Below, in pieces: positions 53,199 to 63,160 of a stretch of DNA of 64,000 nt. How positions within the stretch are numbered: the first letter of the stretch is position 1; every line of letters begins with the position of its first letter. The notes below the pieces were generated by a model that was not told where the DNA came from, ran no database searches, and saw only the letters and a list, made by a program, of their open reading frames with translations. The translations under genes were made by a program, and so were the position numbers. The stretch spans positions 186,001 through 250,000 of the forward strand of contig NZ_CAMLDD010000005.1 in NCBI RefSeq assembly GCF_946478785.1, written 5' to 3'. This DNA is from an uncultured Flavobacterium sp. (lineage in GTDB: Bacteria; Bacteroidota; Bacteroidia; Flavobacteriales; Flavobacteriaceae).

Positions 53199-54632
53199 AT
53201 GAATTTATCCTCTCAAAAATTATCCGTTAAAGAAAAAATAGGCTATAGTCTTGGCGACCTCGCAGCTAACTTAGTTTTTCAGACATTAATGACTTATCTG
53301 GCTTATTTTTATACAGATATATACGGATTATCCCCAACCCATTCTTCAATAATAATGTTGGTTGTAGGCTTAGTTGCTGCTTTTATTTTTAATCCTATTA
53401 TTGGTGCACTTGCAGACAGGACTCATACAAGATGGGGTAAGTTTCGTCCCTGGATCTTATGGACATCCGTTCCTTTGGGAGTCATTGCTCTTTTGGCTTT
53501 TACAACACCAGATTTTTCCTATCAGGGAAAAGTAATTTATGCAATAATAACTTATTCATTACTGCTATTGTTTTATGCAGCCAATAATTTGCCTTACTCT
53601 GCCTTAAGTGGTGTTATTACAGGAGACATGTCAGAGAGAAACAGTATGTCATCTTACCGGTTTGTTGCTGTAATGTTTGCTCAGTTTTTTGTACAGGTAT
53701 TTATGCTTGGTATCATTAAAAGTGCCGGAAACGGGGATAAGGCAATCGGTATCGAAAAAGTAATGACAGTATTGGCAATTATAGGAACTATTATGCTCCT
53801 GATTACTTTTGTTACCACCAAAGAGCGAATCGTACCAAAACCGGAACAAAAATCAAGCGTAAAGGAAGATTTAGGCGATTTAGTAAAAAACAAGCCGTGG
53901 ATTATTACGCTGAGCCTTACTTTACTAGTGTTTATTACGCTTGCTATTAAAGGCGGATCTTATGTTTATTATTTTGAAAATTATGTAGATAAGCAACAGT
54001 TGGCGTCTTTTATACAGCCTATTTTAAACTTCCTTTCAACAATAGGATTGAATACATTTGGAAATGATCCTATCTCTGCAGGATTTGGATTGTTTAATGC
54101 CGGTGGTATTATTTTTATGATAGTCGGTATTACATTATCAAAGAGATTCGCTGATAAATACGGCAAGAGAAATGTGTTTGGACTGTTCTTATTTATTTCC
54201 ACCTTATTTATTATTGCCTTTTACTTCTTTTCTCCAACTTCAATTGGTTTGATGTTTTTTTCTCAAATTTTTCACGGATTTTTCTATGGCATCACGATTC
54301 CGCTTCTTTGGGCTATGATTGCCGATGTAGCAGATTATTCGGAATGGAAAAATAACCGTCGTGCTACTGCTATTATATTTTCGGCAATGATGGTGGGATT
54401 GAAAGCAGGATTGAGTATTGGCGGCGCTTTGACAACATCACTTTTAGGTCATTTTGACTATATTCCAAATTCTACAGTACAAACAGATATCGCCATTAAC
54501 GGTATCAAATTATTGGTAAGCATTTTTCCGGCAATACCTTTTTTAATTGGAACAGGATTATTGTTTTTCTATGAAATTGATAAGAAAATGGAAGTACAGA
54601 TTGAGGCAGACCTAAAAGAAAGAAGAGCATAA
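53199..54632 (+). CDS. GPH-family sugar:cation symporter (putative xyloside transporter)
   Basis: This 477-residue inner-membrane protein has about twelve membrane helices and the GPH (MelB/XynP-like) start KIGYSLGDLAANLVFQTLMTYLAYFYTD. The loop motif GALADRTHTRWGKFRPWILW is the family signature, and ADVADYSEWKNNRRATAIIF is the second conserved loop. It imports sugars or short glycosides with Na+ or H+. It precedes GH43 by 29 bp and lies in the xylose locus, so xylose oligomers are the likely cargo. Substrate is from context. Confidence 0.9.
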   Translation: MNLSSQKLSVKEKIGYSLGDLAANLVFQTLMTYLAYFYTDIYGLSPTHSSIIMLVVGLVAAFIFNPIIGALADRTHTRWGKFRPWILWTSVPLGVIALLAFTTPDFSYQGKVIYAIITYSLLLLFYAANNLPYSALSGVITGDMSERNSMSSYRFVAVMFAQFFVQVFMLGIIKSAGNGDKAIGIEKVMTVLAIIGTIMLLITFVTTKERIVPKPEQKSSVKEDLGDLVKNKPWIITLSLTLLVFITLAIKGGSYVYYFENYVDKQQLASFIQPILNFLSTIGLNTFGNDPISAGFGLFNAGGIIFMIVGITLSKRFADKYGKRNVFGLFLFISTLFIIAFYFFSPTSIGLMFFSQIFHGFFYGITIPLLWAMIADVADYSEWKNNRRATAIIFSAMMVGLKAGLSIGGALTTSLLGHFDYIPNSTVQTDIAINGIKLLVSIFPAIPFLIGTGLLFFYEIDKKMEVQIEADLKERRA

Positions 54633-54661
54633 ATTATAATCATTAAAACATACATACAACT

Positions 54662-55687
54662 ATGCCTGAAGATAGCATTGAACAGATTAATTTTGAAATA
54701 ATTAACGAAATAGCCATATCGCAACCTTTGGTTAAGCATATGTATACTGCCGATCCTTCGGCACACGTATTCCATGGGAAAATCTATATCTATCCATCAC
54801 ACGACATTGATGCAGGGATTCCTTTTAACGATAACGGAGACCATTTCGGTATGGAAGATTACCATGTGTTTTCTATGGAAAATATAGAATCGGAAGTAAT
54901 AGATAATGGTTTGGCTTTGCACGTTAAGGATGTTCCGTGGGCAGATAAGCAAATGTGGGCTCCTGACGCTGCCTGCAAAAATGGTAAATATTATTTGTAT
55001 TTTCCGGCGAAACGTGCTGACGGAATTTTTCAGATTGGTGTAGCGATCAGCGATTCGCCTACCGGACCGTTTATTCCCGAGCCGGAAGCAATAAAAGGCA
55101 GTTATACAATCGATCCGGCAGTTTTTGAAGATGAAGACGGGAAATTTTATCTTTATTTTGGTGGTATTTGGGGAGGTCAGCTTCAGAAATACAGGAATAA
55201 CACCTTTTCTGAAGAAAACGAAGAACCTGCTGAAAATGAACCTGCATTAGGGCCAATAGTTGCTTTGTTGACTGATGACATGAAGCAATTTGACGAATCT
55301 CCAAGAGAAATTAAAATTCTCGATAAAAATGGTGATGTATTATTGGCAGGAAATAATGAGCAGCGCTTTTTTGAAGGTCCCTGGATGCATAAATACAATG
55401 GAAAATATTATTTCTCTTATTCTACAGGTGATACACATTTTATTTGTTATGCAATTGGAGATAATCCATATGGACCGTTTACTTATCAGGGGCGAATTTT
55501 AAATCCGGTAATTGGCTGGACATCACATCATTCTATCTGTGAAGTGGAAGGAAAATGGTATCTTTTTTATCATGATTCAAGTCTTTCAAAAGGAATTACA
55601 CATTTAAGATCAATAAAAGTAACTGAAATTACCTATAATGAAGATGGTTCGATAAATACAATAGACCCCTATGGCAAAGTGAAGTAA
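54662..55687 (+). CDS. GH43-family beta-xylosidase / arabinofuranosidase, cytosolic
   Basis: This 341-residue GH43 enzyme has no signal peptide. Catalytic features are the base Asp in MYTADPSAHVF, the pKa-modulating Asp in GSYTIDPAVFEDEDG and the acid Glu in FFEGPWMHKYNGKYYFSYS. HSICEVEGKWYLFYHDSS near the end carries a further conserved His. It probably removes xylose or arabinose from oligosaccharides imported by the GPH symporter 29 bp upstream. No accessory domain is present. The two specificities cannot be told apart from the sequence alone. Confidence 0.9.
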   Translation: MPEDSIEQINFEIINEIAISQPLVKHMYTADPSAHVFHGKIYIYPSHDIDAGIPFNDNGDHFGMEDYHVFSMENIESEVIDNGLALHVKDVPWADKQMWAPDAACKNGKYYLYFPAKRADGIFQIGVAISDSPTGPFIPEPEAIKGSYTIDPAVFEDEDGKFYLYFGGIWGGQLQKYRNNTFSEENEEPAENEPALGPIVALLTDDMKQFDESPREIKILDKNGDVLLAGNNEQRFFEGPWMHKYNGKYYFSYSTGDTHFICYAIGDNPYGPFTYQGRILNPVIGWTSHHSICEVEGKWYLFYHDSSLSKGITHLRSIKVTEITYNEDGSINTIDPYGKVK

Positions 55688-56020
55688 ACAAATTTTTGTC
55701 TATATAAAGAGATGCAAGCACTTAACTTTATTTTCGATGGAAACAAATTCACCATCAGATAATATCGCTATTGGATATTATCCTTAGTAAAAAAGTCAAT
55801 AGCCACTTAGAGAATGGTCAAAAAAAGTTAGACGTCAAATGGTGTAAAATTGATAAAGCTTTACATTTAAGTTATAAGCACCAAATGATATTGTATTATA
55901 GTATAAAAGGAACTAAGAAACGTATTTGTTAAAGTGCAATCGGATTTAACTTATTGCCGGAGAAGTTCACTATTACAGCCTATGCATCTCGATGAGGAAA
56001 TTTTGGAAGTAGAAATGGTT

Positions 56021-56056
56021 AATCCCATTTTAAAATAAAAATTTTAAAAAGGGATT
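56021..56056. terminator. 16-bp stem hairpin with AAAA loop
   Basis: The left arm (56021-56036, AATCCCATTTTAAAAT) and right arm (56041-56056) pair at 15 of 16 positions around an AAAA tetraloop. No long T run follows, so it may be an RNA hairpin or repeat rather than a typical terminator. Confidence 0.5.
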
Positions 56057-56361
56057 AGTTTTAAATCTGGAAGAGATAGAATAAGATGTTTCGCACAGGA
56101 GCTAAATTTTATAAATTTAATTTAGAGACTGCAAATAGTTAGAACAAAGGGGGCTTAATAGGTTTAATTAATGTTGATGAACATAAAAGTACCAATTTAA
56201 AAATACCACATTTGGTGCCTGTAGTGGATATAATAAAGGTTTATTAAGAACACAAACTGTAGTTAATTTATACAATAGCACTACATCAGAAAATCATTTT
56301 AAAAAGATAACAAATTAATATGAAAAAGTTTTTTTTTATATCAAACAAATATCTAATTTAG

Positions 56362-56388
56362 CAGACCAGACCAGAACAGAACGGAACA
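56362..56388 (+). promoter_or_regulatory. Tandem pentamer repeat before the xylose regulator start
   Basis: CAGAC CAGAC CAGAA CAGAA CGGAA CAG is five ~5-bp repeats ending 2 bp before the ATG of the GntR-type gene. Tandem units at half-helical spacing in the leader or promoter could be a protein-binding site or a slippage-prone tract. Confidence 0.4.
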
Positions 56389-56390
56389 GT

Positions 56391-57401
56391 ATGATAAACG
56401 AGGAACAGCAAAAGTTTGTATTTGTAATTAATCACGACAGTGATATTCCGAAGTATCAGCAATTGGTTAACGGAATAAATAATGCTATTGCTGAGAATAT
56501 TTTGAAGAAAGGAGATTTGCTTCCGTCTGTAAATGCTATCTGTAAAGAAAACCAGTTATCCAGAGATACCGTTTTTAAAGCTTATTCGATTTTAAAAGAT
56601 CAGAAAATAATTGATTCTGTTCCGAATAAAGGATATTACGTTTCAGGTGAAACCAGAAAAGTGCTTTTGGTATTAGATACTTTTAAAGCATATAAGGAGG
56701 TATTGTATCACTCATTTGTGAATAATTTGCCTGACAATGTTATTACTGATGTGCAATTTCATCATTATAATATTGATGTTTTTAAGACCATAATTAATAA
56801 TAGTGTTGGAAAATATTATAAATATGTGGTGATGAATTTTGACGATAAAGAAGTTTCGTCAACATTATCGGTAATTGCTAATGATAAGTTGCTTTTGATT
56901 GACTGGAATATCCATTCAAAAAAAGAAAATAATTACGTTTTTCAGGATTTTGGAAAAGCTTTTTATAATTCATTAAAAGAAGCCGTTGATTTATTTAATA
57001 AGTATAGAAGCATCTGTTTTGTTTATCCGGATTACACGAGTCATCCAAAAGAAACACTGGAGTACTTTAAAAAATTTTGTGCCGATTTTGATTTTAAAAA
57101 TGAAATTATAACAGATTCTAAAAAGTTTAATATTGAAAAAGGAATTGCCTATATAAGTGTCAGTGACAGGATTTTGGGGCATTTTTTAGAGCAATGTAAA
57201 GAGAAAGATCTGGAGCCTGGTCAGGATGTTGGTTTTTTATCTTATAATGAAACTCCAATGAAAAAATTTATATACAAAGGAATTTCTGTTCTTTCAACTG
57301 ATTTTAATGAAATAGGAACAAAAGCAGCAGCATTTATTACGCATGACGAAGTTATGCAGTATTATGTACCAACAAGTTTAATATTAAGAGAATCATTATA
57401 A
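56391..57401 (+). CDS. GntR-type HTH regulator with periplasmic-binding-protein-like domain (putative xylose regulator)
   Basis: This 336-residue regulator has the same layout as the one at 1860: a GntR winged helix at residues ~12-80 (IPKYQQLVNGINNAIAEN, PSVNAICKENQLSRDTVFKA, NKGYYV) and a LacI/PBP-like sensor to the C-terminus (DVGFLSYNETPMKKFIY, VLSTDFNEIGTKAAAF). It precedes xylB by 6 bp in the same direction, so it would be co-transcribed with the genes it controls, an autoregulated arrangement. Ligand is inferred from context (xylose or xylulose). Confidence 0.87.
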   Translation: MINEEQQKFVFVINHDSDIPKYQQLVNGINNAIAENILKKGDLLPSVNAICKENQLSRDTVFKAYSILKDQKIIDSVPNKGYYVSGETRKVLLVLDTFKAYKEVLYHSFVNNLPDNVITDVQFHHYNIDVFKTIINNSVGKYYKYVVMNFDDKEVSSTLSVIANDKLLLIDWNIHSKKENNYVFQDFGKAFYNSLKEAVDLFNKYRSICFVYPDYTSHPKETLEYFKKFCADFDFKNEIITDSKKFNIEKGIAYISVSDRILGHFLEQCKEKDLEPGQDVGFLSYNETPMKKFIYKGISVLSTDFNEIGTKAAAFITHDEVMQYYVPTSLILRESL

Positions 57402-57407
57402 AAAATT

Positions 57408-58889
57408 ATGTATTATATAGGATATGATATTGGAAGCTCTTCTGTCAAGGTTGCCTTGGTTGAAGCAGCAACGGGCAAAAAGGTAATTGTTTTGAATGAG
57501 CCCCAAAACGAAATGGAAATCTTGTCATTGCAGCCAGACTGGGCAGAGCAGGATCCTGAAATGTGGTGGCAGTACATTTGTACAGCTACAAAAAGAGCTA
57601 TTAAAGAAGCTAATATTGAGGCTTCAAAAATTCAGGGAATAGGCATTTCTTATCAAATGCACGGATTGGTTATTGTGGACAAAGACGGAAAATCTTTGCG
57701 TAACTCGATTATCTGGTGTGACAGCCGTGCGGTTGAAATTGGCAACAAAGCTTACGCTGAAATTGGAGCTGATAAATGTGCGGAACATTTATTGAATTCA
57801 CCAGGAAATTTCACAGCTTCAAAACTGAAATGGGTTAAAGAAAATGAGCCTGAAGTTTACAGCAAAATTGATAAATACATGCTTCCGGGAGATTATATCG
57901 CTTTAAAACTAACAGGCGAAGTAACGACTACTAAAAATGGTTTGTCTGAAGGAATGCTTTGGGATTATAAAGAAAATAAAGTTGCAGACTGGCTTTTGGA
58001 TCATTACGGAATCGATCAGTCACTTACACCAAATATTGTAGAAAACTTTACAAATCAGGGAGTAGTTACCGAAAAAGGTTCACAGGAATCAGGACTTCCG
58101 GCTGGGATTCCAATTGTTTACAGAGCAGGCGATCAGCCCAACAATGCTTTGTCATTGAATGTATTGCGTCCGGGAGAAGTGGCTGCAACAGGAGGCACAT
58201 CAGGCGTTTTTTATGCCGTTACTGAAACAAATTCCGGTAAAAGTAACCGTGTAAACAACTTTGTTCATGTGAATTATTCTGAATCAAATCCGAGAGTTGG
58301 AAAATTACTGAACATAAACGGAGCCGGAATCCAGTACAGATGGATGCGCACCAATACCGGAAATGAGTCTTATGAAGAAATGAATGAAAAAGCATCTCAG
58401 GTAAATGTGGGTTCACAAGGGCTGGTTGTAATTCCGTTTGGAAATGGTGCCGAAAGAATGTTCAATAATAAAAATATCGGATCCCATATTTTAAATCTGA
58501 ATTTCAATATTCATACAAACGCTCATTTATACAGAGCATCTTTAGAAGCAATTGCCTTTTCATTTGTATATGGAATGGAATGTTTAAAAGATGATAATGC
58601 TAAAATTAATGTAATCAGAGCCGGAAATGATAACTTATTCCGTTCTGAAATTTTTTCAAATACAATTGCAACATTAATTGGTCATGAGATAGAAATATAC
58701 AACACAACCGGAGCTGTAGGAGCAGCGAGAGCAGTAGGTTTAACCGATGGTGATTTTGAAAAATTTGGTTCAGGAATTACAACCAATGATCACGTAATGA
58801 CCTTCTTGCCTTTAAAAAACAAAGAGGAATATGAGAAAGCATATCAAAACTGGAAAAAAGAATTAGAATTAATATTAACAAATAAATAA
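57408..58889 (+). CDS. xylB: Xylulokinase XylB
   Basis: This 493-residue FGGY kinase has the N-terminal motif YIGYDIGSSSVKVALVEA, the substrate/active site segments GISYQMHGLVIVDKDGK and NSIIWCDSRAV, and GDQPNNALSLNVLRPGEV. The ATPase motif GGTSGVFYAV follows. The match to xylulokinases is good. It phosphorylates D-xylulose to D-xylulose 5-phosphate for the pentose phosphate pathway. It lies 6 bp after the regulator and 9 bp before xylA, so the three genes are one operon. Confidence 0.93.
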   Translation: MYYIGYDIGSSSVKVALVEAATGKKVIVLNEPQNEMEILSLQPDWAEQDPEMWWQYICTATKRAIKEANIEASKIQGIGISYQMHGLVIVDKDGKSLRNSIIWCDSRAVEIGNKAYAEIGADKCAEHLLNSPGNFTASKLKWVKENEPEVYSKIDKYMLPGDYIALKLTGEVTTTKNGLSEGMLWDYKENKVADWLLDHYGIDQSLTPNIVENFTNQGVVTEKGSQESGLPAGIPIVYRAGDQPNNALSLNVLRPGEVAATGGTSGVFYAVTETNSGKSNRVNNFVHVNYSESNPRVGKLLNINGAGIQYRWMRTNTGNESYEEMNEKASQVNVGSQGLVVIPFGNGAERMFNNKNIGSHILNLNFNIHTNAHLYRASLEAIAFSFVYGMECLKDDNAKINVIRAGNDNLFRSEIFSNTIATLIGHEIEIYNTTGAVGAARAVGLTDGDFEKFGSGITTNDHVMTFLPLKNKEEYEKAYQNWKKELELILTNK

Positions 58890-58898
58890 AAAAATAAA

Positions 58899-60224
58899 AT
58901 GATAACTTTAGGAAATAAGGAATACTACAAAGGTATTGGCCAAATTAAATTTGAAGGAAAGGAATCTGATAATCCTTTAGCATTTAAATATTATAACCCG
59001 GATCAGGTTGTAGCAGGAAAAACAATGCGTGAGCACTTTAGATTTGCAATCGCTTACTGGCATACTTTCTGCGGACAAGGAAGTGATCCGTTTGGACCAG
59101 GGACACAAAATTTTGCATGGGATCAGTCTTCAGATCCATATCAGGCTGCAAAAGATAAGGCAGATGCTGCTTTTGAATTTATCAGCAAAATGGGATTTGA
59201 TTATTTCTGTTTCCATGATTACGATTTGATTGCTGAAGGAGCAACTTTTGCTGAATCAGAAAAACGTTTAGCATTCATTACTGAATATTTGAAAGAGAAA
59301 AAAGCAGCATCAGGAATCAAATTGCTTTGGGGAACTTCAAACTGCTTCTCAAATCCAAGATTCATGAACGGTGCGGCTACAAATCCTGATTTTAATGTTG
59401 TGGCAAGAGCCGGAGGACAAGTAAAATTAGCTTTGGATGCTACTATCGCTTTAGATGGAGAAAACTACGTATTCTGGGGAGGTAGAGAAGGTTATATGTC
59501 TTTATTGAACACCGATATGGGAAGAGAATTGGATCATATGGCTCAGTTTTTAACGATGTCAAGAGACTATGCAAGATCGCAAGGTTTCAAAGGAACTTTC
59601 TTTATTGAGCCAAAACCAATGGAGCCATCTAAACACCAATACGATTTTGACTCTGCAACTGCTATTGGATTTTTGAAAGAATATGGTTTAGACAAAGATT
59701 TCAAAATCAATATCGAGGTAAACCACGCAACATTGGCACAGCATACTTTTCAACATGAAATTGAAGTGGCTGCAAAAGCTGGAATGTTAGGAAGTATCGA
59801 TGCTAACAGAGGAGATTACCAAAATGGCTGGGATACAGATCAGTTCCCAAACAACATTCAGGAAACTACTGAGGCAATGCTTGTTTTCTTAAAAGCTGGT
59901 GGGTTACAAGGTGGTGGAGTGAATTTTGACGCAAAAATCAGAAGAAATTCAACTGATATGGAAGATGTTTTCTTAGCGCATATTGGTGGTGCCGATACTT
60001 TTGCAAGAGCATTATTGACTGCTGATAAAATTATCACTTCTTCTCCTTACGAAAAATTGAGAAAAGAAAGATACAGCTCATTTGACTCAGGAAAAGGTAA
60101 AGATTTTGCTGAAGGAAAATTAAACCTGAAAGATCTTTATGATATCGCAAACCAAAATGGTGAATTATCATTACAAAGCGGTAAACAGGAATTGTTCGAA
60201 AATATTATCAATCAGTATATTTAA
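58899..60224 (+). CDS. xylA: Xylose isomerase XylA
   Basis: This 441-residue TIM-barrel enzyme converts D-xylose to D-xylulose using two divalent metal ions. The family motifs are FCFHDYDL (active-site His/Asp), [27 protein letters not shown] (metal-binding Glu) and [13 protein letters not shown] (metal-binding Asp). Length matches the longer class II isomerases used by Bacteroidota and also expressed in yeast. It follows xylB by 9 bp and is terminated at 60342-60384. Confidence 0.96.
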   Translation: MITLGNKEYYKGIGQIKFEGKESDNPLAFKYYNPDQVVAGKTMREHFRFAIAYWHTFCGQGSDPFGPGTQNFAWDQSSDPYQAAKDKADAAFEFISKMGFDYFCFHDYDLIAEGATFAESEKRLAFITEYLKEKKAASGIKLLWGTSNCFSNPRFMNGAATNPDFNVVARAGGQVKLALDATIALDGENYVFWGGREGYMSLLNTDMGRELDHMAQFLTMSRDYARSQGFKGTFFIEPKPMEPSKHQYDFDSATAIGFLKEYGLDKDFKINIEVNHATLAQHTFQHEIEVAAKAGMLGSIDANRGDYQNGWDTDQFPNNIQETTEAMLVFLKAGGLQGGGVNFDAKIRRNSTDMEDVFLAHIGGADTFARALLTADKIITSSPYEKLRKERYSSFDSGKGKDFAEGKLNLKDLYDIANQNGELSLQSGKQELFENIINQYI

Positions 60225-60341
60225 TCGTTAGAAAAAGAAAAAATAATTTTGGTTATAGTTTCAGATCAAGATTATTTTCTATCTCTGACCAATATTTTGG
60301 TTAATTGGTTTGTCAGGGAAATTCATTTAATTTTTTAGTAA

Positions 60342-60384
60342 TTATGGCCGTTGGATTTTGAAAGGTCAACGGCCATAAATTTTT
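60342..60384 (+). terminator. Intrinsic terminator after xylA
   Basis: TTATGGCCGTTG (60342-60353 region) pairs perfectly with CAACGGCCATAA (60367-60378), followed by a T-rich run. It lies in the 305-bp gap before the transaldolase gene, where no other gene is seen. Confidence 0.85.
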
Positions 60385-60529
60385 CTTAGAAGAAATATTT
60401 CAAACTGTTCTCAGAATGGTTTTCTTCACCATTTTTCAAATTATACCAAAAAATCTATCCTTGTTTCTAATTCACTATTGAATTTGGATATAGGACACTA
60501 TTATTTAAACAAATAAAAAACCACAAAAC

Positions 60530-61186
60530 ATGAAATTTTTTATAGACACAGCAAATTTAGAAGATATTAAAGAAGCCCAGGCAATGGGAGTTTTAGACGG
60601 AGTTACTACAAATCCGTCATTGATGGCAAAAGAAGGGATTGCAGGCAAAGAAAATATTTTAAAGCACTATCTTGATATTTGTAACATTGTGGATGGTGAT
60701 GTTTCTGCCGAAGTTATTTCAACAGACTATGAAGGAATGGTAAGAGAAGGAGAGGAACTTGCTGCTTTGCATAAGCAAATTGTAGTGAAACTGCCTATGA
60801 TTGCTGATGGTGTAAAGGCATGCAAATACTTTTCATCAAAAGGAATCAGAACTAATGTAACGTTGGTATTCTCGGCTGGTCAGGCATTATTAGCTGCTAA
60901 AGCCGGCGCTACTTATGTTTCTCCATTTTTAGGGAGATTAGATGATATTTCTACAGACGGAATGCATTTAATTGCAGAAATCAGGGAGATTTATGATAAT
61001 TATGATTATCAAACACAAATTCTTTCGGCTTCTATCAGACATACAATGCATATAGTTAATTGTGCTAAAATTGGATCTGATGTTATGACTGGACCTTTAT
61101 CTGCAATTAAAGGTTTATTAAAACATCCATTAACAGATATTGGACTGAAACAATTTGTTGAAGATGCCAAAAAAATGAATCTCTAA
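60530..61186 (+). CDS. Transaldolase / fructose-6-phosphate aldolase-like protein
   Basis: This 218-residue protein belongs to the short transaldolase (TalC/Fsa) group: [35 protein letters not shown], with the Schiff-base Lys in [14 protein letters not shown] and [35 protein letters not shown]. Its position after xylA points to the non-oxidative pentose phosphate pathway, where it would recycle xylulose 5-phosphate carbon. Aldolase and transaldolase members cannot be separated safely by eye. It has its own terminator. Confidence 0.9.
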   Translation: MKFFIDTANLEDIKEAQAMGVLDGVTTNPSLMAKEGIAGKENILKHYLDICNIVDGDVSAEVISTDYEGMVREGEELAALHKQIVVKLPMIADGVKACKYFSSKGIRTNVTLVFSAGQALLAAKAGATYVSPFLGRLDDISTDGMHLIAEIREIYDNYDYQTQILSASIRHTMHIVNCAKIGSDVMTGPLSAIKGLLKHPLTDIGLKQFVEDAKKMNL

Positions 61187-61230
61187 TAAGATTATTAAAT
61201 TTATTTTATAATTTTTTAAAGCTAATACAG

Positions 61231-61264
61231 ACTCCTTTCAAACATTTTTGAAAGGAGTTTTTTG
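61231..61264 (+). terminator. Intrinsic terminator after transaldolase gene
   Basis: ACTCCTTTCAA (61231-61241) pairs perfectly with TTGAAAGGAGT (61248-61258) around a 6-nt loop and a T run follows. Confidence 0.88.
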
Positions 61265-61429
61265 TTATAAGTTACTTTAATTTCGAATCAGAGTTGCATA
61301 ATGTGACAGATTAATTGATTATATTTAATACCCTTGAAAATCAATTAGTATTAAAAGCAAAAAAAATGTATTTGTGTTTAATTATATAAGATGAAACTGA
61401 AAAATATTTTTAATATTAAAAATGAAAGT

Positions 61430-63058
61430 ATGTTTGATTTAAAAAAAAACGGATTTATTTTATTGATGTTTTTGGCAATTCAATTTGGATTTAGTCAGGA
61501 TAAAATTCCATTTCTTCGTAACAAAGGAAATAAAACCCAATTAATTGTCAACGGAAAACCATTTATTATTCTGGGAGGAGAATTAGGAAATTCTTCGGCA
61601 ACTAGTATGGAAAGTATGGAGCCAATTTGGTCTAAACTGACCGATATGAATCTGAATACTGTATTGACTCCTGTTTATTGGGAACTCATAGAGCCTGAGA
61701 AAGGAAAATTTGATTTTTCTTTGGTAGATGATCTGATTTTTAAAGCCAGAAGAGAAAATTTAAAATTGGTACTTCTTTGGTTTGGATCCTGGAAGAACAG
61801 TATGTCAAGCCACGCACCGGCATGGGTAAAATTAAATCAGAAAAAATATCCCAGGGTTAAGGATGATAAAAATAGAAGTCATGAAATCCTGACGCCTTTT
61901 AGTGAAAATAATTTACAGGCAGATTTAAATGCTTTTCAAAAATTGATGAAGCACATCAAGGATTTTGATCAAAATGACCAAACGGTAATCATGGTTCAGG
62001 TTGAAAATGAAATTGGAATGTTGCCAACTGCAAGAGATTATTGCTCATTAGCAAATGAAGCTTTTAATAAACAAGTTCCTGATGAATTATTAAAATACAT
62101 GCTAAAAAACAAAGAAAAACTAGTACTTGAATTTTTGGAGATTTGGAAAAAAAAGGGCTTTAAAACCTCAGGAAATTGGGAACAGATTTTTGGAAAAGGG
62201 CTTCATACAGATGAGATATTCATGGCTTGGTATTTTGCAAAATTCACTAATAAAATAGCTAAAGCAGGAAAAGAAGCTTATGAAATACCTTTATTTGTAA
62301 ATGCAGCCTTAAATGCTCCTGAAAAAAAACCGGGTGAATACCCAAGTGCCGGACCATTACCACATTTAATGGATGTTTGGAAAGCTGCAGGAACATCAAT
62401 AGATTTTTATTCTCCGGATTTTTATAATCCTTTATTCAAATACTGGAATGATTTATTTATCCGCCAGGCAGATCCTTTGTTTATTCCGGAGCATCGTTTT
62501 GATTCGACTGCACCATTCAAAGGCTTATATGCAATTGGACATTATGAGGCAATTGGCTTTTCGCCTTTTTCAATTGAATCTGTTGCTGATGCAAAAAATG
62601 AACCTTTGGGAAAAATATATGATATGATTAGACAATTGACTCCAATAATTGAAGCTAACAAAGGGATTGGCAAGATTGAAGGAGTTTTATTAGACAAGGA
62701 GAATAAATCTCAAGTAATTAAATTAGGGGATTACAAATTTATATTTAAGCATGATTATACTTTAAATTGGTCGAATGGTGCTAAAGATGAAATTTGGCCA
62801 ATGTCAAGCGCGATAATTATTGAGACAGAAGAAGATGAGTTCTTTATTAGCGGATCAGGAATTGTAGTCACTTTTAAACCTTTGAAAAATACTGAACTTA
62901 ATGCAGGAATTTTGAAAATTGACCAGGGTAGGTTTGAAAATGATGTTTGGAAAACTGTCCGCCACTTTAATGGAGACCAAACCCATCAGGGAAGACATCT
63001 TCGAATCGCTGTGGGTGATTATGAAATTCAGAAATTAAAATTATATACCTATGAGTAA
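61430..63058 (+). CDS. GH35-type beta-galactosidase with DUF5597-like region, exported
   Basis: This protein has 542 residues from the start at 61430 (MFDLKKNGFILLMFLAIQ), which gives a normal signal peptide ending around FGFSQ. An in-frame ATG at 61391 would add 13 residues. The barrel shows GGELGNSSATSMESM, the acid/base Glu in IMVQVENEIGML and the nucleophile Glu in PLFIPEHRFD. Residues after ~420 match the C-terminal domain seen in DUF5597-type GH35 enzymes. Relatives include the xyloglucan beta-galactosidase type, which fits the xylose genes upstream, but substrate is not proven. Confidence 0.83.
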   Translation: MFDLKKNGFILLMFLAIQFGFSQDKIPFLRNKGNKTQLIVNGKPFIILGGELGNSSATSMESMEPIWSKLTDMNLNTVLTPVYWELIEPEKGKFDFSLVDDLIFKARRENLKLVLLWFGSWKNSMSSHAPAWVKLNQKKYPRVKDDKNRSHEILTPFSENNLQADLNAFQKLMKHIKDFDQNDQTVIMVQVENEIGMLPTARDYCSLANEAFNKQVPDELLKYMLKNKEKLVLEFLEIWKKKGFKTSGNWEQIFGKGLHTDEIFMAWYFAKFTNKIAKAGKEAYEIPLFVNAALNAPEKKPGEYPSAGPLPHLMDVWKAAGTSIDFYSPDFYNPLFKYWNDLFIRQADPLFIPEHRFDSTAPFKGLYAIGHYEAIGFSPFSIESVADAKNEPLGKIYDMIRQLTPIIEANKGIGKIEGVLLDKENKSQVIKLGDYKFIFKHDYTLNWSNGAKDEIWPMSSAIIIETEEDEFFISGSGIVVTFKPLKNTELNAGILKIDQGRFENDVWKTVRHFNGDQTHQGRHLRIAVGDYEIQKLKLYTYE

Positions 63059-63160
63059 TAAATTTTCAGCAAATAATTCTTAACTATTTAATCTGTAGTT
63101 ATTTATCTTTTATTGTTTAGTTAAAGGTACATTTTTTTGATTATTTTCGTAAGAAAATAT

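Larger units (their letters stand above)
55688..56390. other. 703-bp intergenic region
   Basis: No intact gene is seen in either strand; stops are frequent in all frames. It contains the strong hairpin at 56021-56056 and, at its end, the tandem pentamers at 56362. Short coding-like pieces are present but none could be tied to a family. Confidence 0.5.
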
